From assembly GCA_001584585.1 (NCBI GenBank), contig LSYV01000086.1, positions 104,403 to 168,402 on the forward strand: a stretch of DNA of 64,000 nucleotides, given 5' to 3'. Under the pieces are notes generated by a model. That model saw only the letters and a list, made by a program, of their open reading frames with translations. It made no database searches and was not told where the DNA came from. Source of the DNA: Gonium pectorale. Its lineage: Eukaryota; Chlorophyta; Chlorophyceae; Chlamydomonadales; Volvocaceae. The translations under genes were made by a program, and so were the position numbers. Below are positions 1 through 13,900 of the stretch, in pieces (within the stretch, counting starts at the first letter, position 1; each line of letters begins with the position of its first letter).

Positions 1-488
1 GAGATTGTTAAGGAAACAGGGTTGGGTAGGAGCGGAGCGGGCTGGGCACCAGCCGCACGTCCAGCGGGGGAGGGCAACAGACGCACTGGAGTGCGCGACC
101 ATGCACAGCCGACGCGGGGGCGGAGAAAATTGAGCGCCCCAATCCATGCTACTGAGGAGAGGCAGGATCCCAGAGCTCTGCTACAGCCAAAGCAGTGGGC
201 GAGGCGGCAACAGGATACAAGGCTCTTAACAGGTGTTCCTGGAGTTGCATTTTCTGTACAACCACTCTGGGCTCGGGAGTATAAGGGAAAGGGGAATGAA
301 AAACGACGAGCTAGGCGCCAGCAGCGTATGTTCCGTCTTGGCTTGGGAGGGATTGTATGGAGTGTGGGCTGAACACGTCACCGCGAACCTGGAACGCCAA
401 TGCGCGCCCCCACGCATCGCCTTCTCCCATCCTCCGAACCCACTCATGCATGCGCCCACTCAGGAGCTGAAGATGTTTGTGATCTCAC
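1..488. other. Intronic stretch of the PAS membrane-protein gene
   Basis: Minus-strand reading leaves the last visible exon of the PAS membrane-protein gene at a GTGAGA donor just above this stretch. I see no segment here resembling the next part of the family (the end of the extracellular loop and the following membrane span), so it is most simply intron, with the remaining 3' exons left of the window. The short open frames on both strands have no recognisable content. Confidence 0.5.
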
Positions 489-1973
489 TCGCCTGAATAA
501 ACCTCCACACGGACCAGTTGGTGAAGTTGGCCCCCTCCGCAACCACTACGGGCCCCCTGTTGTGCATCTGCAGCGCCATGGTCACGTATAGGTTGCCCGC
601 GTCCCACAGCCCCAGTTGGATGGTTGAGGGAGCAGGCGGCTCGACGCCCGGCAGGATGCGAGAGGTGTCCGCTGGATCATTCGCATCGTAAAAGAGCGTG
701 ATGTTCATCCACGCTTTCTCCCAAAGGTCCTGCGTGGGTGGGGCGAAAGGCGTGGTAAGCGGGAAACCGCATCACATACCGGTAAGTGAGCCCGGGCACC
801 GAAGCGAGCGCACACACTGACGCATAGATGGTAACACGGCGGGCGCAATCAGGGGCTCAGGGCCCCAGCCGCCATGTAGCCATGTGGCCGGAATGGGGCG
901 AGGCGGACGAAGCTGTTGAGCGCCCCGTACTTGCAAACACACGGCGACGAACACACATGCACGCACCCGTAAGCCGTAGTCTGATGCGATGCGCCGGCGC
1001 TGGCCAAAGCCCACGTACACTCCACGGTGCAGGTCCTGCGGCAGGGAAAGGTGTAATTGTGCTAGCTGGGCCCGACACGAGGTAGCCTTCGCGTATCTGT
1101 GATCAAGGTCAGGAATGTGCACGCTTGCCCGGCAGTCCGCTGCGCGGACTGGCATGCGGTACAGAACGCTCGATGCCCCAGCAGGGGCAACGGCCCAGGC
1201 AGGCGGGATGACACCCGCCCATAGCACACGCCCCCCATACGCCGCAACGGCAGCCACTGCACCCGTACCTTCATGGACTGCATGAGGTCGGCCAGCTCGT
1301 TGTACGTCTCGTTGAGCGCGTAGTTGACGGGGTCGCCAAACTGCGGTAGGCCCTGCGGTAGGCAAGCGGTGAGGGCAGGAGAGGCCAGCTCAGCCACGCC
1401 ACTTAGCTACCCCACAGGGCGGCTGCATGCGGCCGATATCGCTAATGAAACCTGCAGCTCGACAGTTCCTCGCTCATCTTGGCGTTCAAACGCAAGCCAT
1501 TCGATCTCAGCTCGCACCAAAAAGGCACGCACCGACACGAAGCTGTTCCCCGCGTACAGCTGGTCCAGCACTCGGCCCGCGGTGGCGATCTCGTGCACGT
1601 TGATCGCCGCCATGGCTGCGGGGAGGTTCGGGAGCATGGCACAAAAGGATCAGACAGAAGGGCAACAAAAGGTCGACGAACGGAGGATGCCCTGGTGTTG
1701 GCGTAGTGGCAAGCTGTGAGCATAAGCGACAGATGTGCACGCATGCGACCGGTGTGCACAGCTTCAAACCAATGATGGCCGACGGTATCAATCAAGATAG
1801 TCGGCTGAGCGAATGCGTGGAGCCTACCCACCTGCGCTGTTTAGGTCCTTGACGGCCGTCTCCTGCTGCAGCAGCTGAACCAGCAGTGATACAAAGGTGG
1901 CGGTATGGACGATCAGGATGGCGCCCACCGCAGACAGAGCGCGCCAGCGCAACTTGCGGGCGGGTTGCTGGGC
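489..1973 (-). other. C-terminal membrane segment and external loop of the TmcB-like protein
   Basis: The exon at 1973-1832 carries one clear hydrophobic helix (ALSAVGAILIVHTATFVSLL) followed by QETAVKDLNSAG. The next four exons (1615-489) encode a hydrophilic segment with LGLWDAGNLYVTMALQ and FTNWSVWRFIQAS, which in this family forms the loop between the first and second spans of the C-terminal membrane block. The partner span and the C-terminus are therefore expected left of base 1. Confidence 0.7.
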
Positions 1974-4900
1974 CTGCGTGGTAACGCAGGCAGGGAGAGC
2001 GAACGAGGCCAGAAACATAAGGCATCCCGCAGAGCGAAGTGCGTACTCATGCGCAACATCCCTTGAAATGGCCAGTCCATTCTCCAACCCCAGGCCCTAC
2101 CATGCCACGCCACAAGGACCCTGCCAGAAGGGAAGGGGCGGGGCCCTCCCTTTCGCCCGCCTACCAACCCAACGCACCAGCGGACTGGTGAGGATCTTAT
2201 GGAGCTTCTTGAACCGCTTGCCGACCTGGTAGTTTGCCACCACCTGGCCAGCCTCGTTCTCAATGTCGCCGTCCGTGCTGCTCTCCCGGCTCTCGCTACC
2301 GCCCGCGCTGGCAGGCCGGACCCGGTCCGCCACGGCGCCGTCCGGCCTGTCACCGCTGTTGTCACTGCCGGTGCTGCCACCGTTGCTGCTGGCGCCGACG
2401 CCGCCGCTCCTGCCCTCACTATCTTGCTCGCTCTGGTCCGCATCGCCGTCCATATCATCCTGGGCAGGTAACGCATGGCAAATATCGGCAAAAAAGCAGC
2501 GCGCAACACATCGCCCTCCATACTGCTTTAGAGGTACACCCCACGTCTGTCCGGGCCATGAAATACTGGGGCTATCAGCCGCACAGCCCCAAACCCGGCG
2601 CCCCGCCCGGTTCATAAGTACACAGAAAGATGCTGAAGTATTTGTTTGGGTGCATTTGCTTACCGGCACGCGGTTCGGGATTGACGCACTGCGGCTCTCG
2701 CCGTCCCTGGCAGGGCTGTTGCTAAGCACCCAGCTGTGGACCATGCTGTGCTTTTTGGCGCTGAGGCGGGAGGTGGGCCGCTGCGTGGGGAAGTGTAGCA
2801 CGGGGGAAGGTTAGGCGCACGTAAGCCGAATTTCGCGAAGCTGACCTCCCGGACCCCCTCCTTCGCCAACTGTTTGCTTCTAAAAACCCCCTTCCACGAC
2901 AATCGGTTCTGAAATACTAAAGGCCGACTAATCTGGAGCCTCCCGAGGAAAGGCTCCCGAGGAAGAAGGTAAGCGCCATCTCAGAGTAGCCACCCCAATC
3001 CGGATGCAGAGCTACTCATTTCATCACGCACGCGCAAGCCTCTGGTAACGCCCGTTCCAGCCATCACCGTACCCTGCCCTGCCAGGTCCGTCGCACTTAC
3101 CACCTTGGAACTCGGCCCGTCCTCGGGCACCGGACGCATGAGCTCGGCGCTCTGGCGTGGGGAGCCTTTCGCCACGTCACTGGAGCCCTGGTGGTCAAAC
3201 GAGTTGAAGCTGGGCCCGCCGCCTGCCTTCCAGGTCGGCGCCTTGCCCCCCGCCTTAATGCCTTGCATCTCAAACGCGGTGTCCTGGATGGTATCCATAT
3301 CTGTGCTGTCACTTTTGCAAATCTTGGCATTGGCGTGGTGCGTTGGCGGCGTCGCCGCTTCCACGTCCTCGCTGCCCTCCTGCGGCCCTGGTGGGGTGAA
3401 GGACGCCTTAAAGGAAAGGCGGGGCCGCACGCCGCGCGACCCGTGGCCGCCAGCAGCAGCGGGTGCGTCGCCGCTGGAGGAGGGCTGGTTGGAGTCCCGT
3501 GGCGGATGCCCGGAACCCGAGCGGCCGCGCGCATCGCCGGGGGGCGTGAGACCTGTTGTGGATGTGCGCTCGCCGCCGCCACCACCATGCGGGGTGATGA
3601 TGCCGGCAGCGGTTGCAGTATACACGGTGGCGGCTCCGCTGCCGCTGACGGTCCCCGCTGCGGTGGGGGCTGCTCCGCCGTTGGCTTGCGCCGCCACCAC
3701 GGCGCGGATCACGTCGCGCATAGTCGTCCGTGACGCCTTCAGGCGGCTGCTGTCGCCGCCGGGGAGGACGGGACCATCACCCCGCAGCAGCGCCGCCGAC
3801 GCCATGCCCAGGGCCGTCAGGCGCGCGTGGCCCGCGACGCCGACGGGCGGCCCGACGCCCAGGGGCGTCATCAGGCTCGTCATATCGTTGTCATACACCC
3901 ACCGTACAAAGCCCGGCTGTACGGCCGAGGGCACACTGGGGTGAAGCAGCAAGAAGGCGGAACCGCTGGGTCCTGCGCGCCGCACTGCCTGCACTACCAC
4001 CGCCAGCCCGCAGCCGTCGCTATGGTGGCGCGTGGACATGACCACGGGCGCACCGGCCTTCGGCTGCTTAACCACGCGCTTCTTCAGCGCGCCGCGGACG
4101 GCAACGGGCATGTTCGGATCCCCCTCCAGCAGCGAGGAGACACCGCCGGGCGGCAGCGGGATGAGGCTGGAGACGGCTGCGCCCGCCAGGGCGGATGCAG
4201 GGGCGCCCAATACAAGGTCTGCGGGTGTTTGATGAGAAGTGGCGGGGCCGGGACGACGGGGCGATGCGTTAAAGACGGGTAGGGAAGAGCGCAGGAAAGG
4301 CATTACAAATGCACGGTGCAAAGGAGACGGGTTTGGCAAGCAGGTTTAAGGGGTGGCTTCCGTTACGGACACGCAACCGTATGGTAGGGCGCTGCCCTTG
4401 ACACATGTCCACCCTTACCCATCTGCCTGGCCCGACCCGCGGGTCGCACGCGCTCACCTGAGCTGTCCAGCGGGCTTTGGTCGGCGCGCAGCACGCGGCC
4501 GCGCTCGTCCACCTCCAACACTCCCGACAGCAGGTCCGCCCTCCACAGCTCAATCTCCAGCACCAGCGCCCCCTCATTGCCCGCTTCGTCCTTGGCCTCA
4601 TCCGATTCGTTGTCGTAGGGGGGTTCCATAGCCATGGCCGCAGCTGCCACGAGGTTGGCCATATCGGGCGGCAGACGCAGACTGACAGGGTGCTCCTTGT
4701 ACATACCCAGACCGCTGGCCCTCTGGGGCCGCGAGATGGCGCCGCTCTCCCGCGGAGGTTCCGGAGGTTGTGGCGTGCCGCCGCTGCCACCCATTGCCTT
4801 AGCACCGTGGTCCCCAGGCTTGGGTGAATCCGCAAGGGGCAGCGTCAGGTGCTGCGGCGGCGGCGTTCGGGCGGTAGGCACGTTGGAGCGCGGAGTGCTG

Positions 4901-7900
4901 GGAAGGTCGGCGCCGATCGGGGCCACCGAAGCCACCGGCGGCGGCGTGAGGACGGTATGGGAGGGAAGGGCGCTGTTGCTGGGCCGCCGGGAAGCTAGGC
5001 GACTGGCAGGTGGCTGCTGCAGCGGCAACTTGGACAGGTCCGCGAGCTCGGCGGTGAGCTCTGCAACGTCTGCCGCCGCGGGTGCGCCCGAGGGAGAAGC
5101 CCCGGCATGCGGCGGTCGGGGCGGCGATGGTGCGACGATGGCATCGGCTGTGAGTTGGGACATGAGCACGGGGGTGAGGGCTAAGGTTACCGATTGGTCA
5201 AAGAACTCAGCACTTGCTCGGGCCTTTCACCTCCGCATGCGTCTGCACACATGGATACTGACGGCGAAAGATGCGCAATCACCTCCAGGTGTTTCGGGAA
5301 ATGGCCCGGCTCCGACCACCGGTGTGCCGCTTTAGGAACATACCACTGTCGGAGCCCTTATCCAGGTGCGGTAGCGCAGCTCACCATGCGGGAGTTTGCG
5401 AGCCATCCAGCTTCATCGACAAGGACAGGCAGTTGGCCCAATCCGCAGCGGGCCCTTGCACCCTCGGGCGCAACATCAAGCCCGGCCCAACAGCCCCGAC
5501 CCCATGACTCACCCAGCTCCTCCAGCGCTGCCACATCCTCCGGGTTCAGCAGAACCTTGCCCGAGCTTTCCGTAGAGTGACCAGTCTCGGTAGCCTCCGC
5601 TAGCGGGCCCGGACCGTGCTGTCGGGGCCTATCAGGCGAATTGCTCAGCACCGGCGACCTGCGTACGTGCGGCTGGAATGGCTCCACCGGCGTCGCCTCC
5701 TCCCCCTCCTCGGCACCCTCAGCAATCGGCCCAGGGTCGAAGAAGGCACCGCGCTGCTTCACTGAGATGGCCCTCGGCGCGAAGCTGGGCGCCTGCCACT
5801 GGACCCCTCCAGGAGATCCATGGGTCATGGACGAGCCGCCCGAGCGGTTCGGGGCGGAGGCTTGCGGCTGTGAGGGAGGGGCCTGCACGAGCCGTACCCG
5901 CATGACAGCGGGCACCGTCTTGGCGCCGTTGAAACGGGCGGCAAGGCTGGCGTCCTCCGGCCCCAGCAGCGCAGCGATGCGGTCGAGCTGGCGTCTGGCG
6001 GCCTCGGTGGGCGGCACCTGCACGCCCACGCGCCAGGAGCAGCCGGGGTTCTCCGAGTCCCTGCGCAGAGCGGGCGGGCGGGTGGGCGGGCGGGATGACT
6101 CAATGGTTGCGGCCGAGGAGGGAGTCCCTTGGAAGGGTGGCCGCCAGGGGACAGCGCCGATCAGCGGAAGGCCCCTCTCGCCCCTCTGATGCGACTTAGG
6201 CATTGAGGCGAGGCAGGGCTGCTGCAGTGCACGGCCCGCCCGTACCTGCGCGCAAGCTCCAGCAGCGTCCGAGTGAGCCGCCGAGCTGCAGCGGTGGCCT
6301 GTTGCGGAGTGGTTGCGCCGCCGCTGCCGTTGAATCCGCTCTCGGGTGTGGCGCCATCTGGGTCCCAGTCTGGACGGAACAGGTCTACCAGCTGCGCCAA
6401 GGAGCGACCCGCCAGCGAGCGCGGGTCTGCGCCGAAGAGTTCGGCAGGCGTTCGGTCATCCGCCTCCAGAATAGTGCCGGTCAGGTCCGCTGTCAGGCTC
6501 AGACAACGCTCGGCCAGGGCCTGCCCACGGACACGAAACGGGGTGATACACGGCAGGGGATGGGCGGGTGAGGGTGCTTTCGCGACAGTCCTGCAAGGAT
6601 CTGTGTACGCGTTTTGTCTGATAGCAAAAGGGGGGATGGTCGTGTCCTGCAGAGGTACCGTAAACCAAAGCCACCCACCGCAACGCGACACGCCGCACCT
6701 GCTCCATCGTCAGGGGCACCAGCGACACAACGTGCACCTTGGAGCCGCCGCCGTCAGCCATCCGCTGCTGGACCGTCAGGCGGAAGGGTTTGAGGCCCGG
6801 CCCGTTGCCGTGCTCATCGCCCCTGGTGTTGAGGCACACGGCCACGCCGCGCCGGCAGCTGTAAGCCGGCGCAGCAGCAGCCGGGCCCAGTGCAGTGGAC
6901 TGCGGGGTGCCCAGCTCCTGCCGGGGTGAAGGGCGCGAGCGCGGGGAGGGTGAGTGTGGTGATAGTGAACTGTGGTTGCATCGAGGCATCGGTCGGTGCA
7001 AGGTGAACTGCAGGGAAGGCCAAATACGAATTGAACACCACTCTCTGCACGCCACTCTGCGCGCACCTGCATCCAGGGCCCGTGCAAGATGCTCGCGGGC
7101 TCGGGTATCAGCATGCTGAGGCCACCGGCGCGGATCGCCTCCGCGTCGCCGCCAAGCGCCTCTGCCAGGGAAGATGTCATGTGCAGGATGCGGCCCTTTA
7201 GGTCGGCCACCAGCATCATGTCATCGTAGCTGTAGCGGATGCGCGGGGTGGGCGGGACCACCTCGTGCCCGCGGACGGGATGCGGCCCGAATGCACCGGC
7301 TTTGCCGCGCGGCACCAGCGCGCCGGCGGAAGCGTTGTCCGCGCCCGGACCGGAGTTTGTGGAGTGGCAGCGGCGCAGGATGACCGTGTGCACCTTCACG
7401 GAGCCAAAGACTGCGGGAGGTGAAGCCGGAAACGAGAACGGCGGGATGGGGAAAAGGTTGGCGCCAAGTCCACGTAACACATGGGAGGATAGCTGTATGT
7501 CCCGTAAACACGGACAGGTCTCCACCAGCTGCGCAGCGGCTATCTCTCACTTGCTCCCATGCTACGTCCCTTAACCACCCCGTTGCAAGAGCAACAAGTC
7601 CGCCGCAACACGCCGCGCACCTCCAGGCTGAAGGCAGGTGTCGAACCCCAGCGGCGCGCTGTACTTGTGGTGCCAGGCGGCGCGCGGCAGCAGCACGGGC
7701 GCGTGGGGGGCCGGCGCAGCCACCCCGCTCGTCATGCCCGTCCCAGAACTGTTCAGGCCATGATTGGTGACAGTGCGGCGCAGCCACGACAGGCCCTTGT
7801 TGGCGTCACCGGCGCCTGTAATGCTGGCCTTCTCGCCACCGCCAATGCCCCCCATGAGGCTGGCAGCGGCCAGGCTCTTGTCGGGCTTGTCATTGAGCGC

Positions 7901-10900
7901 CATCTCGTTGCCGGCGTTGGAGGGCCGCCGGTGTCCAAGGCGGTGAGTTTGGTTGATGCTGAACGCGGCTGCATGCGCGGCTTTGCTGAAGCCCTTTATT
8001 ACGCTGAAGGGAGGAACGGAGGGAAGCGGCTTTGTAAGCATTCAGCCCTCAGTCCCCGTCCACTCCCGCACGCCATCCTCCTAGGACTTGCATGCTCATC
8101 CACCCACAACGATGGCGGCAACATGGACGCCCTGCCCCGAGCTCAGTGGACCCTTCCCCCGCCGCAGCCCTGCAGTCCCATATTCACTCACTCACTGCGT
8201 CACCTTCCACAGGCCCCTTTCCCGCCCCAACGCAACAGGCCTCCCACTCACGCCTTAACAGCGTTCTTCTCAAGCAGCAGCTCCTCCAGCTGCACACCCG
8301 GCAGCTCGGTGCCTTCGTAGCCGAGCCAGTCGCAGAAGCGGTCGTCCGCAGCCACCAGCGTGCCGTTGCCCAGCACCCAGGCGCGGGCCTCGTTCGGCGT
8401 GGGGGGCACCGGCTGCGGAGACGGGACAGAGGAGTGCTTAACGTCAGGGGCCGATGCATACCTCACCGCAGATGGAAAGCCAGGGAGAAAGGTAGGGAGC
8501 AGCAGCAGCCAGTCTTGTCCGAAGACAGATGCACACGCCGCCTCCCACACCCACGATCAAACCCGCGACGCCTGCCGTCGCGCCGCCCACCTCAATGACT
8601 CCCAGGAAGACCGAGTCCTCGTTGAGTCCAGACACTTTGCTAATGCGAAGCCTGATGCGGAGAACCTTGAGGTTCTTGGTCAGGCACACCATGTCCGACG
8701 TGCGGTCCAGCAGCGCAGACGTGCCTGACGGCGGGATGTTTTGGGTACACGGAGGCCAGGGAGTAACGCAACGCGATGAGGGGATTAAACACAGGCGTGA
8801 AGCCTAGCGGGAGCGCCGAGGACGCAGCCCTCTCGACGCGCGGCGAGGATTACCTGTCTGGATGTAGTTGCGCACGTAGGCTGAATGACGCTCGCCAAAG
8901 GGAGGTGGCATGATGATGCCCACATCCTGCATAGCGGCACAGCGACGCAAAGTTGCTAGGTTGCCGGGGCCACAAGAAACTGACGTACGGTATCCAACAT
9001 TCCAAGTTGTGGAATGAACAAGTGTTCGCAATATGACGGGGTCAAAGGATGGGAGGCGAGGGCAAGCGACAGGCGCCGCGCTGCAGTGGGGCGATGCTGA
9101 AAAGGGGGATAGTGAATCGCCATTCGCTCACCCGCCCCTTGAGCTCGTTCTTCATGTATCCCAGCAGCGTATGCGCCTCAGGGGAGGCCACCTGGATGAT
9201 GCCTTTTGCGTTAATACAGATGAAGGCCACGCCGTCCATGTCGGGGCCGCGGTCGGCAGTCACGGCTGCAGGCAACCGATTAGAAGGGGCTGTCAATTTC
9301 GGTGCAATCGTTCAGTAGCTCATGCGCTACGGGCACGGATCCACCCATAGCCAGGCATTGGCCCAGCGCCGGCCCATTGCCAGCCACGTTGCCGACGCGA
9401 ATGACTCGCAACCCAAGCCGCTCCACGCACCCTGCGGCAGGAGCGTCTCCATGCCTCCCAGCTGCATCGCCTCCCGCGTCAACTCCGCCTCTTCCTCCAG
9501 CCGATCAGCCTCCGTGTACCACTTGCTGGCAGCCCACTGCGGGGCCACGCGACGCGCGGCAACGAGTTAGTGAAACGCGCATTCAGGTCCCAACAGCAAA
9601 ATCTTTAGTCTACATTACAGGAGGCGTCGATTTCATCCCATCCTTACGTACCGGGTCAAACTTGACCGTCTCCAGGAACCTGCCGTAGAGCCGAACGATC
9701 CGGGGACTGCTGCCGTGTCGCGACAGCACGCCGCGGTAAGCCCGCTCTGCACCCTTGACAGAGACCTACGTGGGGTTCGGAGCGAGGGTGAAAGAGCAGG
9801 AGGAGAGCGTTTCATGGCAGAGCAAGACTTCCTCTACGACGTGCCCTCAGTGCATATTGTAATTACAAGAGGTCAGAAAATTGCCACTGTTCGAAGACCC
9901 GGTCCCGACAGCCGCTTCAATGCCGTGCCTCCCGGGAGACGTCAACCTGTGCATGGCTCGTCTGTTGCTGCGCCCCACCAACCCGTCCCTCCGAGCCTGC
10001 GCCCCACCTCGATGCGGTGCAGCGCCTTGCTGAGGTGGTTGAATGACACGTGGTGACGCAGCAGCAGACCCCAGAACGACCGCATCGCCAGCAGGGCCTC
10101 TCGGTGCGCGCGAACAACAAGCCGATGGTTGCCTACATACCGAGAAGCCGGTGGGACGACCATGTCAACAGCTCAACACGCACTTGGTATGCGCGTTGAA
10201 ACACGTAACACTAACAAGTGGTTGACCGGCCCCTCTTTCGCAGGGAAAAGGGTGGGCATCCGCAGCGTCCGCAGGACGCAGCCATGCGGTACAGGTAGCC
10301 CAGACCAAAGGTCGCTATCGCGTCGCTCGTCCTTGTAAGGGCAAGTGTACCCACGTTGAAACTCGACGTACGACACCAGGTCCACTGCGCTATCAGGAGC
10401 GCCGTTGTTGGCCCCGCTGGCCTTCTGGGTGTGCGCCTGCTCACGGCTGAAGATGGCAAAGCGCTCCAGGATACCAGGCGCCTGCTTTTTAGCCGTCTGT
10501 GGACAATGTGCGTGCAGCGAAAGGGTCGGCAGCTACGTCTCTGCGCGGAAGAATCAGAAACGGAGCAGATGCCGAGCACGCGCACAATGCACAACACAAC
10601 GCGTACAACGCGCATGTGCGCACAGCTGAGAAACGACTGACCCTAGAGACCGCTACAGCTGCGCACCTGCAGCTGCGTATAGCCGGACTGGTAGCTCCCC
10701 TGGACGTCTATCAGGAAGCTGCTGTACAGGATAATCATCTCTGCGGGGAGGGTTGGCAGCGGGTGGCGCGGAACGGGCGGGCCAAATCAGGAATGTGTGG
10801 CTCGAAGGACCAAGAAGCCCGTGAGGTTTTCCTGCTGTGTAATGTCCTCGCCGTAACCCTGTGTTCATTTCCCGCTCACGTGGATCCTGCGGCAGTTGGA

Positions 10901-13900
10901 GCATGCCGGCCTTGATGATGGCCTCGCTCAGCTCCACTGCCTCAGGCTCGAGTGTGTCCTCGTCCACCCAGCGCCGGCAGCAGCGCGCTGAGATCTCTAC
11001 CTCACGAGCGTCGGTAAAGCGATACAACGTCTTGGGCCCGTTGCCGGGCTCCGCATGCCTGGAAGGTGGAGAGAGACGAAGGAGGCGAGGCTACATATTT
11101 TAGGGGCATGTTAAATGCAACTTAAGCAGGCATGTTAAGCGCTGGGTGCAAGCATTTCCGTGTATTGCTGCGGCCTGACCGGTGAAGCCCAGTTCTTGCC
11201 ACCCCGGAGCCAGTGACCCACCTGAACTTGGCCTGTACGTTGATCGCAAAGTGCCGCAGCCGCAGATGGCACGCCAGCGCGCCCATTGCCGCGGCGGGGC
11301 CCATGCCGCCCCACATAGCCCACGTGACACGCTCGCGGAAGGCCGACTGGCGGTCCATAGAGCCCGAGGGCCCGTACGCAAGCACCATCAGTAGCGCAGA
11401 GCTGTACAGCACCATGGCGTATGATGCACACCTCACGTAATTGAGGGCGCTATATATGTATGGCACCTGCGAACATGCGCATGCAAGGGGGATCAGGCAT
11501 ACCACGCGGCCGCCGCGGAAGCAGGAAGGTAAGCTGCAACCCGAATGTTGAGCAGAGCCGGTAACAATGCCTCGCCCTAACCCCACACCCCAACTCGTCA
11601 ATTGCCGCCGCACCCGCGGGCCATGGGGCAAGAGCGCGGATAGCGACCCCTCGGCGCCACTCACCCAACGCACGGACAAGTAGAAGAGCATGGCGAAGAA
11701 GAAGAGGTACACCACCGCCAGCCACTTCGTAGAGGTGCCCAGGGTGACCGAGGCAATTGTTACGATGACCTTGATGACAAAGCCCATGCCTTCCACATGG
11801 GTATGGCAGATACCCATGTAGTTGCGCGTCAGCGGGTTCAGCTGCGGGGATGGGAGGGCCAAGGGCGGGGAGAAGCACGGTTCGGTTCTTACGGTTCTTA
11901 CGCCAAGGAGCGAGATGTTTCGGTACATAGACGTGAAGGCCCCAGTGAGAAGCCTCTGAACACCGCGGACGGTTACACGCATGCGTGCGAACCCAACTTA
12001 GCTTGCTACTCCTTAACGACGCATTATAATTGTGACGCCGCGACGGCCCCCCAGGCGCACCTCCATCTCGCTGACCACTTGGCACATGGCCATTGCCCCG
12101 AACACGACAATGGAGACCACCGACACGGCCACGTGGATTATGTGCGGCATGGACCAGCACACTGGCAAGGGAGGCAAACGGGAGAGAGCGGAGCAAGGCT
12201 TGGAGATGGAGCGGAGAGATGGGGCGAGGATTAAGGCACACAGCAACAGGGTCTTGGGAAGGCAGGTAAACAGCAGGGCGGGAGTAGAGCACGGCAGGGA
12301 AGCAGCGGTGCAACGGTGCGGGCACCAGGCAGTTGCCGAGCTACCGCTCTACACATTGGCACACGCTGCATCTCTCACACAAGGCATTCCTTGAGTGGGG
12401 CAACAGCCCGAGACAGTCGGCGACAGTAAACCGGATGGTTGGACCAAGGTTGAGATTTAAGTTTGGGGACGGGCCTTTTGGACTCCAGATACTGACTGCA
12501 ACTCTACCCGAGCGTCAGTTATGCGTCGGTCCAAGTCCACAGGACGCCTTCCTGGAAGCTGCATGCGGCGGGTGCGGCAGCGTTGCGACGCGCGACAGGG
12601 CGGCACTTACTAACGTCCGGGAACTCTTGGTTGTGAAACTGTGTGGCAACTGGGACGTTGAAGTAGTTGCAGTCAAGGGTCACCAACAGCAGCGTGAGGG
12701 TTGCAATGTCCAGGACCTGCGGGGGGCCACACGAGCGGTGACGGTATGGGCGGCGGCATGATGCGTCAGACGATAGCACTCCCTCGCCTATCAAGCGCTG
12801 CACGAGGATGATAGTATTGGCGATGGTCATCAAGTTTCACAATGTAGCCTGGCAGCGACCGCGAGGGCGCGGGCAAGGACCGCCCAGACCAAAAAAAAGC
12901 CTTACCTGATAGAAAATCAAGCCGAACCACCGCAGGAACTGGATTGGCCACACGTGCTCGAAGCGGTTGTTGGAGAAAGCGTTGGCGACCCATATGCTGA
13001 GCGCCAAGTTTACTCCCAGCAGTCCGATGAAGACGTACAGCAACGCCAGGAAGAAAGAATAGCCCTGGTGAGGAAGGCAGCAGAGTGACAGGGGTAAGCC
13101 CAGAACATCAAGCCTATCCTAAGGAGCTGAGGAGCTGGCACCCTAGGCGGTCCCACAACACAAGCTGCATGCAGACTCGCGTTCACGACAGCACGAAGGC
13201 GGGCAGGCAGCTCACGGGAAAAGTTAACTCACCCGAGCCGATAGGAAGGCATTGAGCTGGATAAATGACACCACTTGCCACACCCTGGGAAGGGGGTCCC
13301 ACGGGCACACTGTTTGAAACGCATCCAATGGCTGCGGCGCGAGCACCCACACGCTAAGCATTAGGGTTTCAGGTAAGGGTGTCCAAAGCACTTGAGTGCT
13401 AGGAAACCGCAGAACTGCAGCTCCATCAGTACGCGGCATCCCTATTGTGCACACCCCAGGAAGCGCGCCACGGCCAGCTCACTTGTTCTTAGCGCTGATG
13501 GCCCATCCGTAGCTGGGGTTGACCACCAGGAGCCACAACTGCAGGAAGTCCTGCACAACAAACGCACCAGGCAAAGCTCGTAAGTCGAGGGGTCAATGCA
13601 AATGCGTCTCCCGCGGGTTGAGGCGCTTCATTCCGTATGCAAAGCTCTGTGCGCCGCGAGCGCCTCTATCCAACCGCCACCATCTCAGGGCCCTCCAGGC
13701 CGCCAGTTTCGACCCCTGACTCCATGTGCCACAGTGCTACGCGGGCCACGTCAAGCGTACTATGCGACCACGCCCCTGCCCCCGCTCCTTGCGGCCTCTG
13801 TGCCTCCCTCCCCATGCTCCACCTGAACCAAAACCCTGGACCCAAGTCCAGCCCCACACCAACCAAGAAGAGGCGGAAGAACGCAAACTTGACGCTTGTC

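Noticed and set aside
3105..3944. 279-codon plus-strand open frame
   Set aside because: Antisense to the 1,118-nt exon of the PAS membrane-protein gene, whose minus-strand frame joins neighbouring exons in phase.
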